Positions 17,432 through 25,884 of a stretch of 33,652 nucleotides of DNA are shown piece by piece (the stretch's first letter is position 1; every line of letters starts with the position of its first letter). This DNA is from Bacteroidota bacterium (lineage in GTDB: Bacteria; Bacteroidota; Ignavibacteria; SZUA-365). A program made the translations under genes and the position numbers. The stretch covers positions 1-33,652 of the forward strand of contig JAEYUG010000050.1 of assembly GCA_023432805.1 (NCBI GenBank), given 5' to 3'. The notes under the pieces were generated by a model. The model was not told where the DNA came from. It saw only the letters and a list, made by a program, of their open reading frames with translations, and did no database searches.

Positions 17432-17466
17432 CACAGGGTCCATGCGCATTGCACATGGACCCTGTG
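17432..17466. terminator. Bidirectional hairpin between convergent kinase and copper-protein genes
   Basis: A perfect 13-bp stem (CACAGGGTCCATG / CATGGACCCTGTG) with a 9-nt loop, located between the ends of two convergent genes. It lacks a long T run on either strand, so termination may be partial. Confidence 0.6.
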
Positions 17467-17483
17467 GTACAGACTTCTCGGTG

Positions 17484-19718
17484 TTACCGCAGAACGACCA
17501 GCCGCCGCTGTGCCGCGAGCGTCCCCTGCGTGACACGCACGAGGTACATCCCCGGCGGCAGCGCAGAAGCATCCACCCGTGCGACGTTCATGCCGGAGGA
17601 GGCTGACAGGGAGGAGAGGAAGGCCACGCGGCGTCCGAGTGCATCGTGCAGCGCGATGTCGACCGTGCCCGCCTGCGGCATCGTGTACCGCAGTTCCACG
17701 GTGGAAGCCGTGCCCGCCTGCAGGGGCTGGGGGGAAAGGGAGACGATTTCCGGCCGCGCTGCCTGAATGGACGACGCCACATCGACGAGGACCTCGGGAG
17801 ACAACTCCTCGCGACCGTCGAGGTCGATCATGCGCAGGCGGTACAGGAAGCTTCCCCCGGCCGGTGCGGGATCGGTGAACTGGTAAGTGGCACTCCGGCC
17901 CTCAGGGGCGGTGGACGGCATGAATCCGAGCCGGGTCACATCCACATCATCCACACCTCTGCGCTCGATCGCAAAACCGGCAACGCCGCGTTCGTGCTCG
18001 GTCTCCCAGCGCAGATGCACGACTCCGTCGTGCAGGTCGGCGCTGAAGAGGCGGAGTTCGACGGGCAGGGGACTGGCGATGTCGCCGATGGCGAAGGGAC
18101 TGAAGCTCGTGACGCCGGTGGCGGTGCGCTGGTAGGGACCGGGTCCCGACGCCGCGCCGAAGCTGTGCAGGGGCGTCCAGTCGCTGCCATCATGGTGTGC
18201 GACGAAGCAGGCGGTGCGGTCGAAGGAGGTCTGCTCGTCGCCGGCATTCCACTGGAAGACGAGTGTGGTATTGCTGCCACCGGCCGTGCCTTCTGTGATG
18301 AACCAGGTCTTGCCCACGACGTCGGTCACGAGTACGGAGCCGCTCGCGCCCTCACTGCGCACACCGTCGCCGACGCGTACGCCGATCTGATCTGCCGTGC
18401 CGAGGTTGGTGACGGTGAGCGGTGTGTAGGCGCCGGCCTGTGCCCCGACGGGAAAGAGAATGGCGCCGCTGCGTGCACCGCTTCCGATGCCTGCCTGGCG
18501 GAGTTCGCCCGTACTGCTGGTGACGACGAAGCTGGATGCCGATCCACCAATGATTGCAGCACCGGCGGCAATCTCGAGATGATTGCCGGCGAGCACGATG
18601 TTGCCCAGCGTCAGGGTGAGGCTGCCGGTGATCTCGACCGTGCCTCCAAGTGTGACGCCCGCGGCGTTGTTGATCACGAGCCGGGCAAGTGAAACGGCAG
18701 GGATCGCTGTTGGGGGAGTGATGCTACCGGCAATGATGACGGTATCACCGGCAGCGGGAACGGCGCAGGGTGAATCCCAGTTGCCGACAGTGGACCAGTC
18801 GGTGCTCTGCCCCGCAGTCCAGATGAACGAGGAGGGATTCGTGCTGTAGACGATCACGTTCACGCTCGTCGAGGTGGCGCTGCATTGTCCGTTCGATACT
18901 TCGACCGTGTAGGCGCCCGCAAGCGTCGCCTGCAGAGACGCGCCCAGTGCCCCGGGAATGACGGTGCCATTGCGACGCCAGGTGTAGATGAGACCCGTGC
19001 CGGTGTTCGCATTCAGCGTGACGCTCTGTCCGTCGCAGATGCTCGCCGAGCCGCCGGCACTCAGCGTGGCCGTGGGCACCGTCGACACGGTCAGATCGAG
19101 TCCGTTGTCGAGACCGACGAGCGCGGGATTCGAGCTCACGACGCGGATGCGGTACGCAGCGCCTGCCGCAGTCCCGGGTGGGATCGTGGCGGAAATCTGT
19201 CCCGACGTCGTGCCGTTGAGGGTACCGATCGCGACCGGAGCTGCGAAGCTTCCGCTCGCATTCGACAACTGGGCGGTGAAGGTGTTCCCGGCATTGAAGG
19301 TGCCGGTCGCGTTGAAGGGCACCGTGAGTGCCGCCCCCGCACAGAAGCTTGAAGAAGTGAGCGTGCCCGTCGACACTGCGGTCAGGGCGACGGTGATGGT
19401 TGCCTTCATGCCCATGGACGCGTGCGGTGCACACACGTAATAGTACGTACCGAGCGTACCCATGACCAGGGTCCCGCCCCCGAAGGGAAGGGTGAATCCG
19501 CCATTCGACGTGTTGCCGTTGTTGTTCCAGGTCGTCTGACTCACCTCGACCACGTTGTGCGCGGGGTCGATGGCAAAGACGACGGTGTCGCCGACGTTGA
19601 CCGTCAAGGCGGCTGGACTGAAGGAAAACCCGGGCGTTGTCACTGTGTGCGTTGTCGCATATGCCCGGGGAGCGGCAATACCCAACAGCACGAGAAGCAC
19701 GATGTATCGGATCCGCAT
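17484..19718 (-). CDS. T9SS-exported plastocyanin-like copper protein with Ig-like repeats
   Basis: A 744-residue secreted protein. A signal peptide ends near residue 21 (APRAYA). Residues 22-112 form a cupredoxin domain with the full type-1 copper set: H54, then C96-A-P-H99 and M104, spaced as in plastocyanin (C-x-P-H-x4-M). Ig-like and PKD-like domains follow, with ASICDGQSVTLNA and TYTWRRNG-type strands, then a WTAGQSTDWSTVGNWDSP block and beta-rich repeats. The last 80 residues are a T9SS sorting domain (SLSPQPLQAG...ELRYTMPQAGTVDIAL...LPPGMYLVRVTQG...RRLVVLR). I chose the ATG at 19716-19718, which has GGAGG six bases upstream. It is monocistronic. It may bind copper or carry electrons at the cell surface. 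Confidence 0.86.
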   Translation of the reverse strand: MRIRYIVLLVLLGIAAPRAYATTHTVTTPGFSFSPAALTVNVGDTVVFAIDPAHNVVEVSQTTWNNNGNTSNGGFTLPFGGGTLVMGTLGTYYYVCAPHASMGMKATITVALTAVSTGTLTSSSFCAGAALTVPFNATGTFNAGNTFTAQLSNASGSFAAPVAIGTLNGTTSGQISATIPPGTAAGAAYRIRVVSSNPALVGLDNGLDLTVSTVPTATLSAGGSASICDGQSVTLNANTGTGLIYTWRRNGTVIPGALGASLQATLAGAYTVEVSNGQCSATSTSVNVIVYSTNPSSFIWTAGQSTDWSTVGNWDSPCAVPAAGDTVIIAGSITPPTAIPAVSLARLVINNAAGVTLGGTVEITGSLTLTLGNIVLAGNHLEIAAGAAIIGGSASSFVVTSSTGELRQAGIGSGARSGAILFPVGAQAGAYTPLTVTNLGTADQIGVRVGDGVRSEGASGSVLVTDVVGKTWFITEGTAGGSNTTLVFQWNAGDEQTSFDRTACFVAHHDGSDWTPLHSFGAASGPGPYQRTATGVTSFSPFAIGDIASPLPVELRLFSADLHDGVVHLRWETEHERGVAGFAIERRGVDDVDVTRLGFMPSTAPEGRSATYQFTDPAPAGGSFLYRLRMIDLDGREELSPEVLVDVASSIQAARPEIVSLSPQPLQAGTASTVELRYTMPQAGTVDIALHDALGRRVAFLSSLSASSGMNVARVDASALPPGMYLVRVTQGTLAAQRRLVVLR

Positions 19719-19958
19719 GAGAACCTCCGAAATGGAAGCACGCGGCCGCGGAAGACGTCCTCGCCATCGCAGCCGTGTGTAGCGTTTGTAAGAATCAGTA
19801 TGGAGGAATCTACGAAGTGCGGAAGAAAATAGTTCCCTATGTGAAAGAAAAAGAAAATGCCAGACCGGTCGCACATCTGTTCCATTGGTCCTTATATCTC
19901 ACACCTCAATTCGGTATGTTGAACCAGGTTCTCTGGTCGATTCCATCCTCTCACCGCA

Positions 19959-21740
19959 ATGCTCGACAGCCTCCCTGCAACCATCATGTTTCTCAACGCC
20001 GCCATTGGCAGCGTCATGATGGTATTCATGGTGCGACATCGCTCGAGGCACGGCATGCTGCCATTTCTGATAATGGTTGCCGCGATGGTGTTGTGGTCGG
20101 CGTGTGCGGGCTTCGAGGCACTTGCAACCACTGAACAGGGCAAGCGGATCTGGTCTGTACTCTCTTATATCGGGGCAGCGCCGGTCCCGGTTCTCTTCTA
20201 CCTGTTCGTCCAGAGGTACGCCCATACCATGCTGTGGATGCGTCCCGTCACAATCGGCCTCCTCTTCGTCGTGCCCGTCGTCTCGATCGTCTCCGCTGCC
20301 ACCACGCATTGGCACCTTCTGTACTGGACGTCCATCACCATCGATCCGGTCACGGGCATTGGCATCTACGGCCACGGACCCATGTTCTGGCTGCTTGTGC
20401 TGTATTCCTATTCGCTGCTGGGAGGCGCTGTGGCCGTGCTCGTGCGCGCTCGTGCGCGCTACAAGGGTGTCTACCGCCGGCAGATGTCGTCGATCGTACT
20501 CATGGTGGCGCTCCCGATGCTCACCAATGCGGCGTACGTGCTTGACGCCATACCGGTCAAGGGACTCGAACCCACGCCCATCACCTTTCTCATCTCCTTC
20601 GGGTTGCTCTGGTTCGGGATGATTCGCTACCGGATCCTCGATCTCATCCCCGTCGCGCGCAATGTCCTGATCGACACACTCACCGACGCGGTGATCGTCT
20701 TCGACGCTCAGATGCGGGTCGTGGATGTGAATCCCGCTGCGCTCACGCTCCTCAAGGCAGACACTACATCCCTGCTCGGTCAACCGCTCGAGATCGCATG
20801 CCATGCGCATCCTGCACTTGGCACGCTTCTGCGTGATCACGCCGACTCAACACAGCCACGCACGCTGACGATCACGCTGGGTGTCGGTGATGCGGAAACG
20901 CATTTCGAGCTGCATCTGTCTCCGCTGGGTTCGGGCCTGATCGGCTCTACCGGGCAAGTCGTCGTGTTTCGTGATGTCACGCGCCGCGCGCGCGCGGAGA
21001 CCGCCCTGCGCTCCTACACCGAGGAGCTCGAACTCCGCAATCAGGAACTCGACACGTTCGCCCGGACTGTTGCACACGATCTGAAAACACCCATCAGCAC
21101 CATCATCGGCATCACAGAACTCGCCCGCGAAGAGTGGGATGCACTCGCGCCCGACAAGCGCAGCACCGTACTCACGCTCATCGCCGACAGCACGAGAAAC
21201 ATGGAAGGCATCATCCATGAAGTCCTTCTGCTCGCCAGTGTACGCAGTGGAGTGACGATGGTGCCTTCTCCCATCGACATGGCTGCATGTATCGACGCCA
21301 TGCGCAGGCGCCTCGACGACCGGATCGCTGCAGTCCACGCCGTCATCACGGCCCCTGACGACTGGCCCACGGTCGTCGGGCACACGCCGTGGATCGAACA
21401 GATCTGGATCAACTACGTCAGCAACGCACTCAAATATGGAGGGAACCCGGACAGGGACATCCCCCCCATCATTGAACTGGGCTGGCAGCACATCGACGCC
21501 GCGATCCGCTTTCACGTCAGCGACAACGGTCCCGGCCTGTCTGATGAACAGATCAGCCGCTTGTTTGTGGAATTCACACGTCTCGATTCATTCCGGGCGG
21601 AAGGACACGGTCTCGGACTCTCGATCGTCCGTCGCATCGTGACGAAACTCGGTGGGGAAGTCGGCGTCGACAGCACGCCAGGGAAAGGCAGTACGTTCTG
21701 GTTCACACTACCGGCAGAAAAAACCCAGCCGCATATGTAA
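19959..21740 (+). CDS. 7TM-PAS sensor histidine kinase
   Basis: A 593-residue membrane sensor. Residues 1-215 contain seven hydrophobic helices of the histidine kinase N-terminal 7TM type. Residues about 230-345 form a PAS domain (DTLTDAVIVFDAQMRVVDVNPAALTLL, then VVVFRDVTRR). A short coiled coil leads to a HisKA domain with the phosphoacceptor H373 in FARTVAHDLKTPISTII, then a HATPase domain with NYVSNALKYGG (N box), SDNGPGLSDEQ and GHGLGLSIVRR. It likely autophosphorylates in response to an unknown ligand; no response regulator is adjacent, so it is an orphan here. The start at 19959 gives a hydrophobic first helix but has no clear Shine-Dalgarno sequence. A hairpin overlaps the stop codon. 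Confidence 0.9.
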   Translation: MLDSLPATIMFLNAAIGSVMMVFMVRHRSRHGMLPFLIMVAAMVLWSACAGFEALATTEQGKRIWSVLSYIGAAPVPVLFYLFVQRYAHTMLWMRPVTIGLLFVVPVVSIVSAATTHWHLLYWTSITIDPVTGIGIYGHGPMFWLLVLYSYSLLGGAVAVLVRARARYKGVYRRQMSSIVLMVALPMLTNAAYVLDAIPVKGLEPTPITFLISFGLLWFGMIRYRILDLIPVARNVLIDTLTDAVIVFDAQMRVVDVNPAALTLLKADTTSLLGQPLEIACHAHPALGTLLRDHADSTQPRTLTITLGVGDAETHFELHLSPLGSGLIGSTGQVVVFRDVTRRARAETALRSYTEELELRNQELDTFARTVAHDLKTPISTIIGITELAREEWDALAPDKRSTVLTLIADSTRNMEGIIHEVLLLASVRSGVTMVPSPIDMAACIDAMRRRLDDRIAAVHAVITAPDDWPTVVGHTPWIEQIWINYVSNALKYGGNPDRDIPPIIELGWQHIDAAIRFHVSDNGPGLSDEQISRLFVEFTRLDSFRAEGHGLGLSIVRRIVTKLGGEVGVDSTPGKGSTFWFTLPAEKTQPHM

Positions 21741-21756
21741 CCGGATGTGCGGCTGT
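21727..21756. terminator. Hairpin at the end of the histidine kinase gene
   Basis: Stem CAGCCGCA/TGCGGCTG enclosing the stop codon. Read on the minus strand it is followed by GGGTTTTTTC, the better terminator form; on the plus strand it is followed by TATTGTACTTCTT. It separates the kinase gene from the CotH gene. Confidence 0.6.
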
Positions 21757-21807
21757 ATTGTACTTCTTACAAGACAGATCCACCGTCCCTCCCGCGTACC
21801 ATTCGGA

Positions 21808-23406
21808 ATGAGCATGAACACGTATCGCCCCTTCCTGCGGGGCGGCATGATCCTCGCCGCCATCTGCATCCTGCATCTGACCACCGCCGCGCAGAACGCC
21901 GGCGATGCCCTCTTCTCCGGCATCCAGATCCACACCGTGCATCTGCGCTTCTCGATTCCCGACTGGTACGATTCACTCGCGTTCTACTACGACGAGGGTG
22001 ACGAACAGTACATTCCCGTCCAGCTCGAGGCAAACGGCACCATCTACAACAACATCGGCGTGCGCTTCAAGGGCAACAGCAGCTACAGCTACCCCGGCAC
22101 GAAGAAGTCGCTGCGTCTCGAGTTCGATGCCTTCGGTGGAGACGAGCGATGGGATGGAGAGAAGGACATTCACCTCAACAACATGTGGGGTGACCCGACC
22201 TTCATGCGGGAAAAGCTCCACACCGATTTCTGCAGGTCCGCCGGCATCCATGCACCACGTGCCAATTATGCGCGCGTGTACATCAACGACGAGTATTGGG
22301 GATTCTACTCGATGGTGGAACACGTCGACAAGCGCTTCACCAAGACACACTACGGCGACAATAACGGCGACATGTTCAAGGCCGTCGATGCCTTCGGTGG
22401 CGGGGGATCCAGTCAGAAGTTCTCCGACTTCCGGTGGCGCGGTGCGACCGAATCGCTGTACTACGACTACTACGAGATGAAGACTGACGGTTCGACCACC
22501 GCCTGGCCGAAGCTCGTCGCCCTCATCGATGTCATCAATAACCAGAGCGATGCCGCCTCACTCGAGGCGACGATGAACATCGCGTCATTCGAGCAGGCCG
22601 TGGCCGCCGACATCCTGCTCGGCAACCTCGATTCGTACATTGGCGGGGGACGCAATTTCTACCTGTACTTCAACCCGAAGACATCGAAAGCGGAGTGGAT
22701 CGTGTGGGATACCGGTCTCAGCTTCGGGGCCTACTCGATCGGCACGAGCCGCGTGGAGACCATGAGCGTCACTTATGTGAACTTCCCGTCTTCGCGTCCC
22801 CTCGCTTCCCGCATGTACAACGGCACGACCTTCCACAGCGACTATCTGCACACACTCTGCCGTCTCGTCAACGAGCATTTCATCCCCGAGCGGATGAACG
22901 CGCACATCGACAGCATCGCCATCATCATTCGCTCCTCGATCAACGAGGATTCACGCAAGATGTACACGATGACGCAGTTCGAGACCAACATCTCCACCGA
23001 CATCAACGCGCAGGGCGGGGGAGGAACGCGCAAGCCGGGACTCAAATCGTACATCACCCAGCGGCGCGCGAGCGTCCTTTCACAGCTCGACGCGCTCGGC
23101 ATCTCCTGCGTGCTTGCAGCCGATCCCGTACCCATCGCGCCCGCAACCTTCACATTGTCGCAGAACTACCCCAATCCCTTCACCGGCCAGACCTCGCTGT
23201 CGTATGAGCTCGCAACCTCGGCACACGTCACCATCGATCTGACATCCATGGTCGGCACCCACGTCGCCACGCTGGTCGACGCGCCCCACGCGGCCGGCCG
23301 CTACACCCTGCCCGTTCGTGCCGCCGCGCTCGCACCCGGCACCTGGCTCTGCACCATGCGTGTCGGAGACCAGACCGCCACACGGAAACTCATCGTCATC
23401 CCCTGA
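21808..23406 (+). CDS. CotH-family protein kinase-like, T9SS-exported
   Basis: A 532-residue secreted protein. The signal peptide (GGMILAAICILHLTTAA) is followed by the CotH domain: HLRFSIPDWYDSL, GVRFKGNSSYSYPGTKKSLRLEF, WDGEKDIHLNNMWGDPTFMREKL, ARVYINDEYWGFYSMVEHVDKRF, and later LLGNLDSYIGGGRNFYLYF and EWIVWDTGLSFGAY. CotH proteins are atypical kinases that phosphorylate surface proteins (CotB/CotG in Bacillus spores). A C-terminal T9SS sorting domain begins TFTLSQNYPNPF and ends in RKLIVIP. Two starts are possible, ATG 21808 and ATG 21814; GGA lies before the second. The gene is probably transcribed alone, since a hairpin separates it from the histidine kinase. Confidence 0.88.
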   Translation: MSMNTYRPFLRGGMILAAICILHLTTAAQNAGDALFSGIQIHTVHLRFSIPDWYDSLAFYYDEGDEQYIPVQLEANGTIYNNIGVRFKGNSSYSYPGTKKSLRLEFDAFGGDERWDGEKDIHLNNMWGDPTFMREKLHTDFCRSAGIHAPRANYARVYINDEYWGFYSMVEHVDKRFTKTHYGDNNGDMFKAVDAFGGGGSSQKFSDFRWRGATESLYYDYYEMKTDGSTTAWPKLVALIDVINNQSDAASLEATMNIASFEQAVAADILLGNLDSYIGGGRNFYLYFNPKTSKAEWIVWDTGLSFGAYSIGTSRVETMSVTYVNFPSSRPLASRMYNGTTFHSDYLHTLCRLVNEHFIPERMNAHIDSIAIIIRSSINEDSRKMYTMTQFETNISTDINAQGGGGTRKPGLKSYITQRRASVLSQLDALGISCVLAADPVPIAPATFTLSQNYPNPFTGQTSLSYELATSAHVTIDLTSMVGTHVATLVDAPHAAGRYTLPVRAAALAPGTWLCTMRVGDQTATRKLIVIP

Positions 23407-23421
23407 ACGCCCATGGGCGCA

Positions 23422-24123
23422 TCACACCCTTGGGGGCGGTCGTCGCGGCCGCCCCTTGTACGACGGGTGCCTGCCCATCGACCTGATGAAGTCCGCGATG
23501 GAACGCCCCCGCCGCTGTTCACGCGCTCCGCGCCCGATCACCTCGCCACCGCCCTGCGTCCCTCCAACATAGACCACTCGACCGCTCGCTGCATCGAAAC
23601 ACGTGTACAGTCCCGCTTCCTCCTGCAGCACCTGGAGACGGGCGTCGCCTTCCTCGGCGGTCATTCCCCTTGATGAGGAGCTGATGGAGGACGCGTACCG
23701 CCACTGCGCAGGCACGGCCACCGCCACCCCGTCCACTACGATCATCTCGGGGGAAGCCTTCAATGACGCCCCCCCCGTGGCAGTCGCATCCGTGCACTCC
23801 GCTGCAGCGACATGACCATCTTCCATCGGGAGTCTGCGCAGCAGCAGCCAGGGACATCCCTCGACACTGTGCGCCTCCTGATCGATCACGACCACATCGC
23901 GCTGCACCTCCCTGCGGCGCACACGGAGTCCCCGCAACATGAGCACGTCGATGTAGCGTTCCACATCGCCGGGCGCCATGAATCCCACCCGCGCCAGACG
24001 TCCGTCGGTGCAGAACGTCCGATTGGGAACCTCCCTGCGGAAATCCCACATCCCGTGGGGATAGACACGCTGAATCGCATCCACCCGAACCACCACTGAA
24101 TTTGCCTCAATGAGAACTGCCAT
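23422..24123 (-). CDS. Unrecognised protein with possible GIY-YIG-like tail
   Basis: A 233-residue protein with no function I can name. The N-terminal 75 residues, starting MAVLIEANSVVVRVDAIQRV and including PNRTFCTDGRLARVGFMAPGDV, look like a small conserved domain that I recall from other uncharacterised bacterial proteins. The C-terminal part contains GLY-x11-YVG followed by GGTQ and arginines, which has the spacing of a GIY-YIG nuclease start, but the usual downstream glutamate is not seen. I chose the ATG at 24121-24123, preceded by AAGGGG. The frame stays open upstream through the 42-bp repeat array, adding an artificial repeated TDEGVRPPG peptide. The tail overlaps the hairpin at 23432-23456. 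Confidence 0.6.
   Translation of the reverse strand: MAVLIEANSVVVRVDAIQRVYPHGMWDFRREVPNRTFCTDGRLARVGFMAPGDVERYIDVLMLRGLRVRRREVQRDVVVIDQEAHSVEGCPWLLLRRLPMEDGHVAAAECTDATATGGASLKASPEMIVVDGVAVAVPAQWRYASSISSSSRGMTAEEGDARLQVLQEEAGLYTCFDAASGRVVYVGGTQGGGEVIGRGAREQRRGRSIADFIRSMGRHPSYKGRPRRPPPRV
23432..23456 (+). terminator. GC-rich hairpin after the CotH gene
   Basis: Stem GGGGCGG/CCGCCCC with a 9-nt loop, 26 bases after the CotH stop, followed by TTGTAC. It lies inside the end of the opposite-strand gene, where it encodes the basic KGRPRRPPP tail. Confidence 0.45.
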
Positions 24124-24190
24124 GGTCACACCCCTTGTGCGGTTGTCCATGACACTCTTAGGGCGCAGCATCTCCCCCTGCTGAAAATCC

Positions 24191-24390
24191 ATCCCGGGAG
24201 GACGGACGCCCTCGTCCGTCTCTCTTCTCTTCATCCCGGGAGGACGGACGCCCTCGTCCGTCTCTCTTCTCTTCATCCCGGGAGGACGGACGCCCTCGTC
24301 CGTCACTCTTCTCCTCATCCCGGGAGGACGGACGCCCTCGTCCGTCACTCTTCTCCTCATCCCGGGAGGACGGACGCCCTCATCCGTTCA
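24191..24390 (+). repeat. 42-bp tandem array of REP-like palindromes (five copies)
   Basis: Units start at 24191, 24233, 24275, 24317 and 24359, the last one truncated. Each has ATCCCGGGAG, the hairpin GACGGACG-CCCT-CGTCCGTC and a pyrimidine-rich spacer. Units 1-2 share the spacer TCTCTTCTCTTC and units 3-4 share ACTCTTCTCCTC, so duplication was in pairs. The fifth unit has a mutated right arm (CATCCGTT). The array lies between two minus-strand genes and its end abuts the stop of the PDZ gene. Confidence 0.95.
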
Positions 24391-24394
24391 CCCC

Positions 24395-25147
24395 CTACAA
24401 CTCGTGCACCGATTCGATGCGCTCACGCGCCCTTCGCACCTCATCCTGCACACCCTCCAGCGCGGTGCCGACCTCGTTCATGATCTCTTCGATGTCGATG
24501 TCGATATCGAGTTCTTCATCCCCATCATCACCGGGGACCCGGAACACATGCCTGCGTACCCGTTCCGTCGCATCGGCCTCGATCGTCAGCGTCTGCTTCG
24601 AACCCTTCCGAAGTACTTCAACCGTGATCTTCTCGCCCTTGTCGTGCGCTGCGATCACCGTGCGCAATTCCGACGACCGCTCGAGCGTCTTCTTTCCCGC
24701 CCGCACGATCACATCGCCCGCCTTGAATCCCGCCTTCGCGGCAGCACTCCCTTCCTTCACCTCCTCGACCAGCACCCCCTTGCCCTCGGGTGCACCGAAA
24801 TACGCACCGAGCTGGGGATTGAGCGTGCGCAGCGACAATCCCATCACCCGTTCGTCACGGCCTCCAACGCCGGTGAACATCCGCATACTCCCGTCGAAGC
24901 CCGGCACCCCCAGCACCCCCGGCACACCCGGCACACCCGGTACACCGGCCATGCGCGGCATGCGGATCGACCGACGCACAACCTTCCGCGCCGCAGGCGC
25001 CGTGCTGTCGTCGGACGACAGTCCCTGCTCCTCGACAATGACACTGTCGTTGACCGTGACCTTGATGCGTTTCTGACGCTCCTGCGCTGTGAGGGATGGT
25101 GCGGAAAGACACAGGGCAAGCAGGAGAAGAATGGGTGTCGCTTTCAT
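24395..25147 (-). CDS. Secreted PDZ-domain protein with GVP repeats
   Basis: A 250-residue exported protein. A signal peptide (MKATPILLLLALCLSAPSLTAQ) precedes a basic region, a short collagen-like run AGVPGVPGVPGVLGVPG at residues 67-83, and a PDZ domain at about 98-185 (GVLVEEVKEGSAAAKAGFKAGDVIVRAGKKTLERSSELRTVI-type pattern, as in DegQ/HtrA PDZ modules) without a protease domain. The last 50 residues are acidic then helical (DDGDEELDIDIDIEEI, QDEVRRARERIES). I chose the ATG at 25145-25147, with AAGGAG upstream. It is divergent from the anti-sigma-like membrane protein gene. It probably binds exposed C-termini of envelope proteins; the partner is not visible. Confidence 0.82.
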   Translation of the reverse strand: MKATPILLLLALCLSAPSLTAQERQKRIKVTVNDSVIVEEQGLSSDDSTAPAARKVVRRSIRMPRMAGVPGVPGVPGVLGVPGFDGSMRMFTGVGGRDERVMGLSLRTLNPQLGAYFGAPEGKGVLVEEVKEGSAAAKAGFKAGDVIVRAGKKTLERSSELRTVIAAHDKGEKITVEVLRKGSKQTLTIEADATERVRRHVFRVPGDDGDEELDIDIDIEEIMNEVGTALEGVQDEVRRARERIESVHEL

Positions 25148-25283
25148 GGGGGGGAAGCTCCTTGTTCGTGCATGCAGCATTAGACGCAGAGAGGGAACCA
25201 ATGTTCCGTGCAGGATAAATCGTTACTTTTCCTCTTCCTCTGCAACTTCGATTCACTGTTGTGCGTCCAAGACGTCTGTCGTC

Positions 25284-25841
25284 ATGAATACTCCGCACAC
25301 TCCATCCCGGCGCAGCACGTCGGATCGTGATCCCCGTCTGCCCGACCCGCCCCAACCGGACGACAATGGCTTCCTGACGTGGTTGCGTTCCATCACGAGA
25401 ACGGGGCCGCGCACGAGCATCGCACTCATCCTCCTGCTTCTCCTGCTCGGAACGGCTGCCGGGGTCTACGTGATGTCTCAGAGAATCAACCGGGTCGAGA
25501 TCACCATGTCGCGTGATGGCGACGTCGACGATCCTGCCCCCGACACCAGCGACGTCACGGGTCTCGAGGCGGAAGCGCGCGACGACATCGCGCAGGCGAT
25601 CTACTACTACGAACGCGCGATCGCAAAACTCGACGTCGTCGCCCTGCGCAACGAACCGAATCTCGACTCCGCGTTCGTCGCCCTGCAGCGCGAACGCATC
25701 CGCCTGCTGCGCGCGAGCATTGACGAATGCAAGGCCGCACTCGACGAGAACGGCCGGCATCCCGACGTGCAGCACTACCTGCTGACCGCCTACGCCGATC
25801 TGCAGAACGCGCTGCAGGAACTCGCACATGGCAAAAACTGA
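25284..25841 (+). CDS. Single-pass membrane protein resembling the C-terminal part of anti-sigma factors
   Basis: A 185-residue protein: a proline-rich cytoplasmic start, one transmembrane helix at residues 44-64 (TSIALILLLLLLGTAAGVYVM) and a helical outer domain. The outer part, with ARDDIAQAIYYYERAIAKLD, FVALQRERIRLLRASIDECKAAL and DVQHYLLTAYADLQNALQEL, resembles the domain that follows the membrane helix in zf-HC2 anti-sigma factors. The zinc-binding HxxxCxxC N-terminus is absent, and no sigma factor gene adjoins. The TACTTTTC box at 25224-25231 may be part of its promoter. The downstream DUF4097 gene follows closely, so the pair is likely co-transcribed. A direct role is not known. Confidence 0.6.
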   Translation: MNTPHTPSRRSTSDRDPRLPDPPQPDDNGFLTWLRSITRTGPRTSIALILLLLLLGTAAGVYVMSQRINRVEITMSRDGDVDDPAPDTSDVTGLEAEARDDIAQAIYYYERAIAKLDVVALRNEPNLDSAFVALQRERIRLLRASIDECKAALDENGRHPDVQHYLLTAYADLQNALQELAHGKN

Positions 25842-25884
25842 TAACCGGATCGGAATCTCCGATATGGCTTCCCCGAGGTGCCTC

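Noticed and set aside
20441..20460. Repeat of GCTCGTGCGC in the histidine kinase gene
   Set aside because: It is two adjacent 10-bp units within an Arg/Ala-rich stretch, a chance product of codon use in a high-GC gene.
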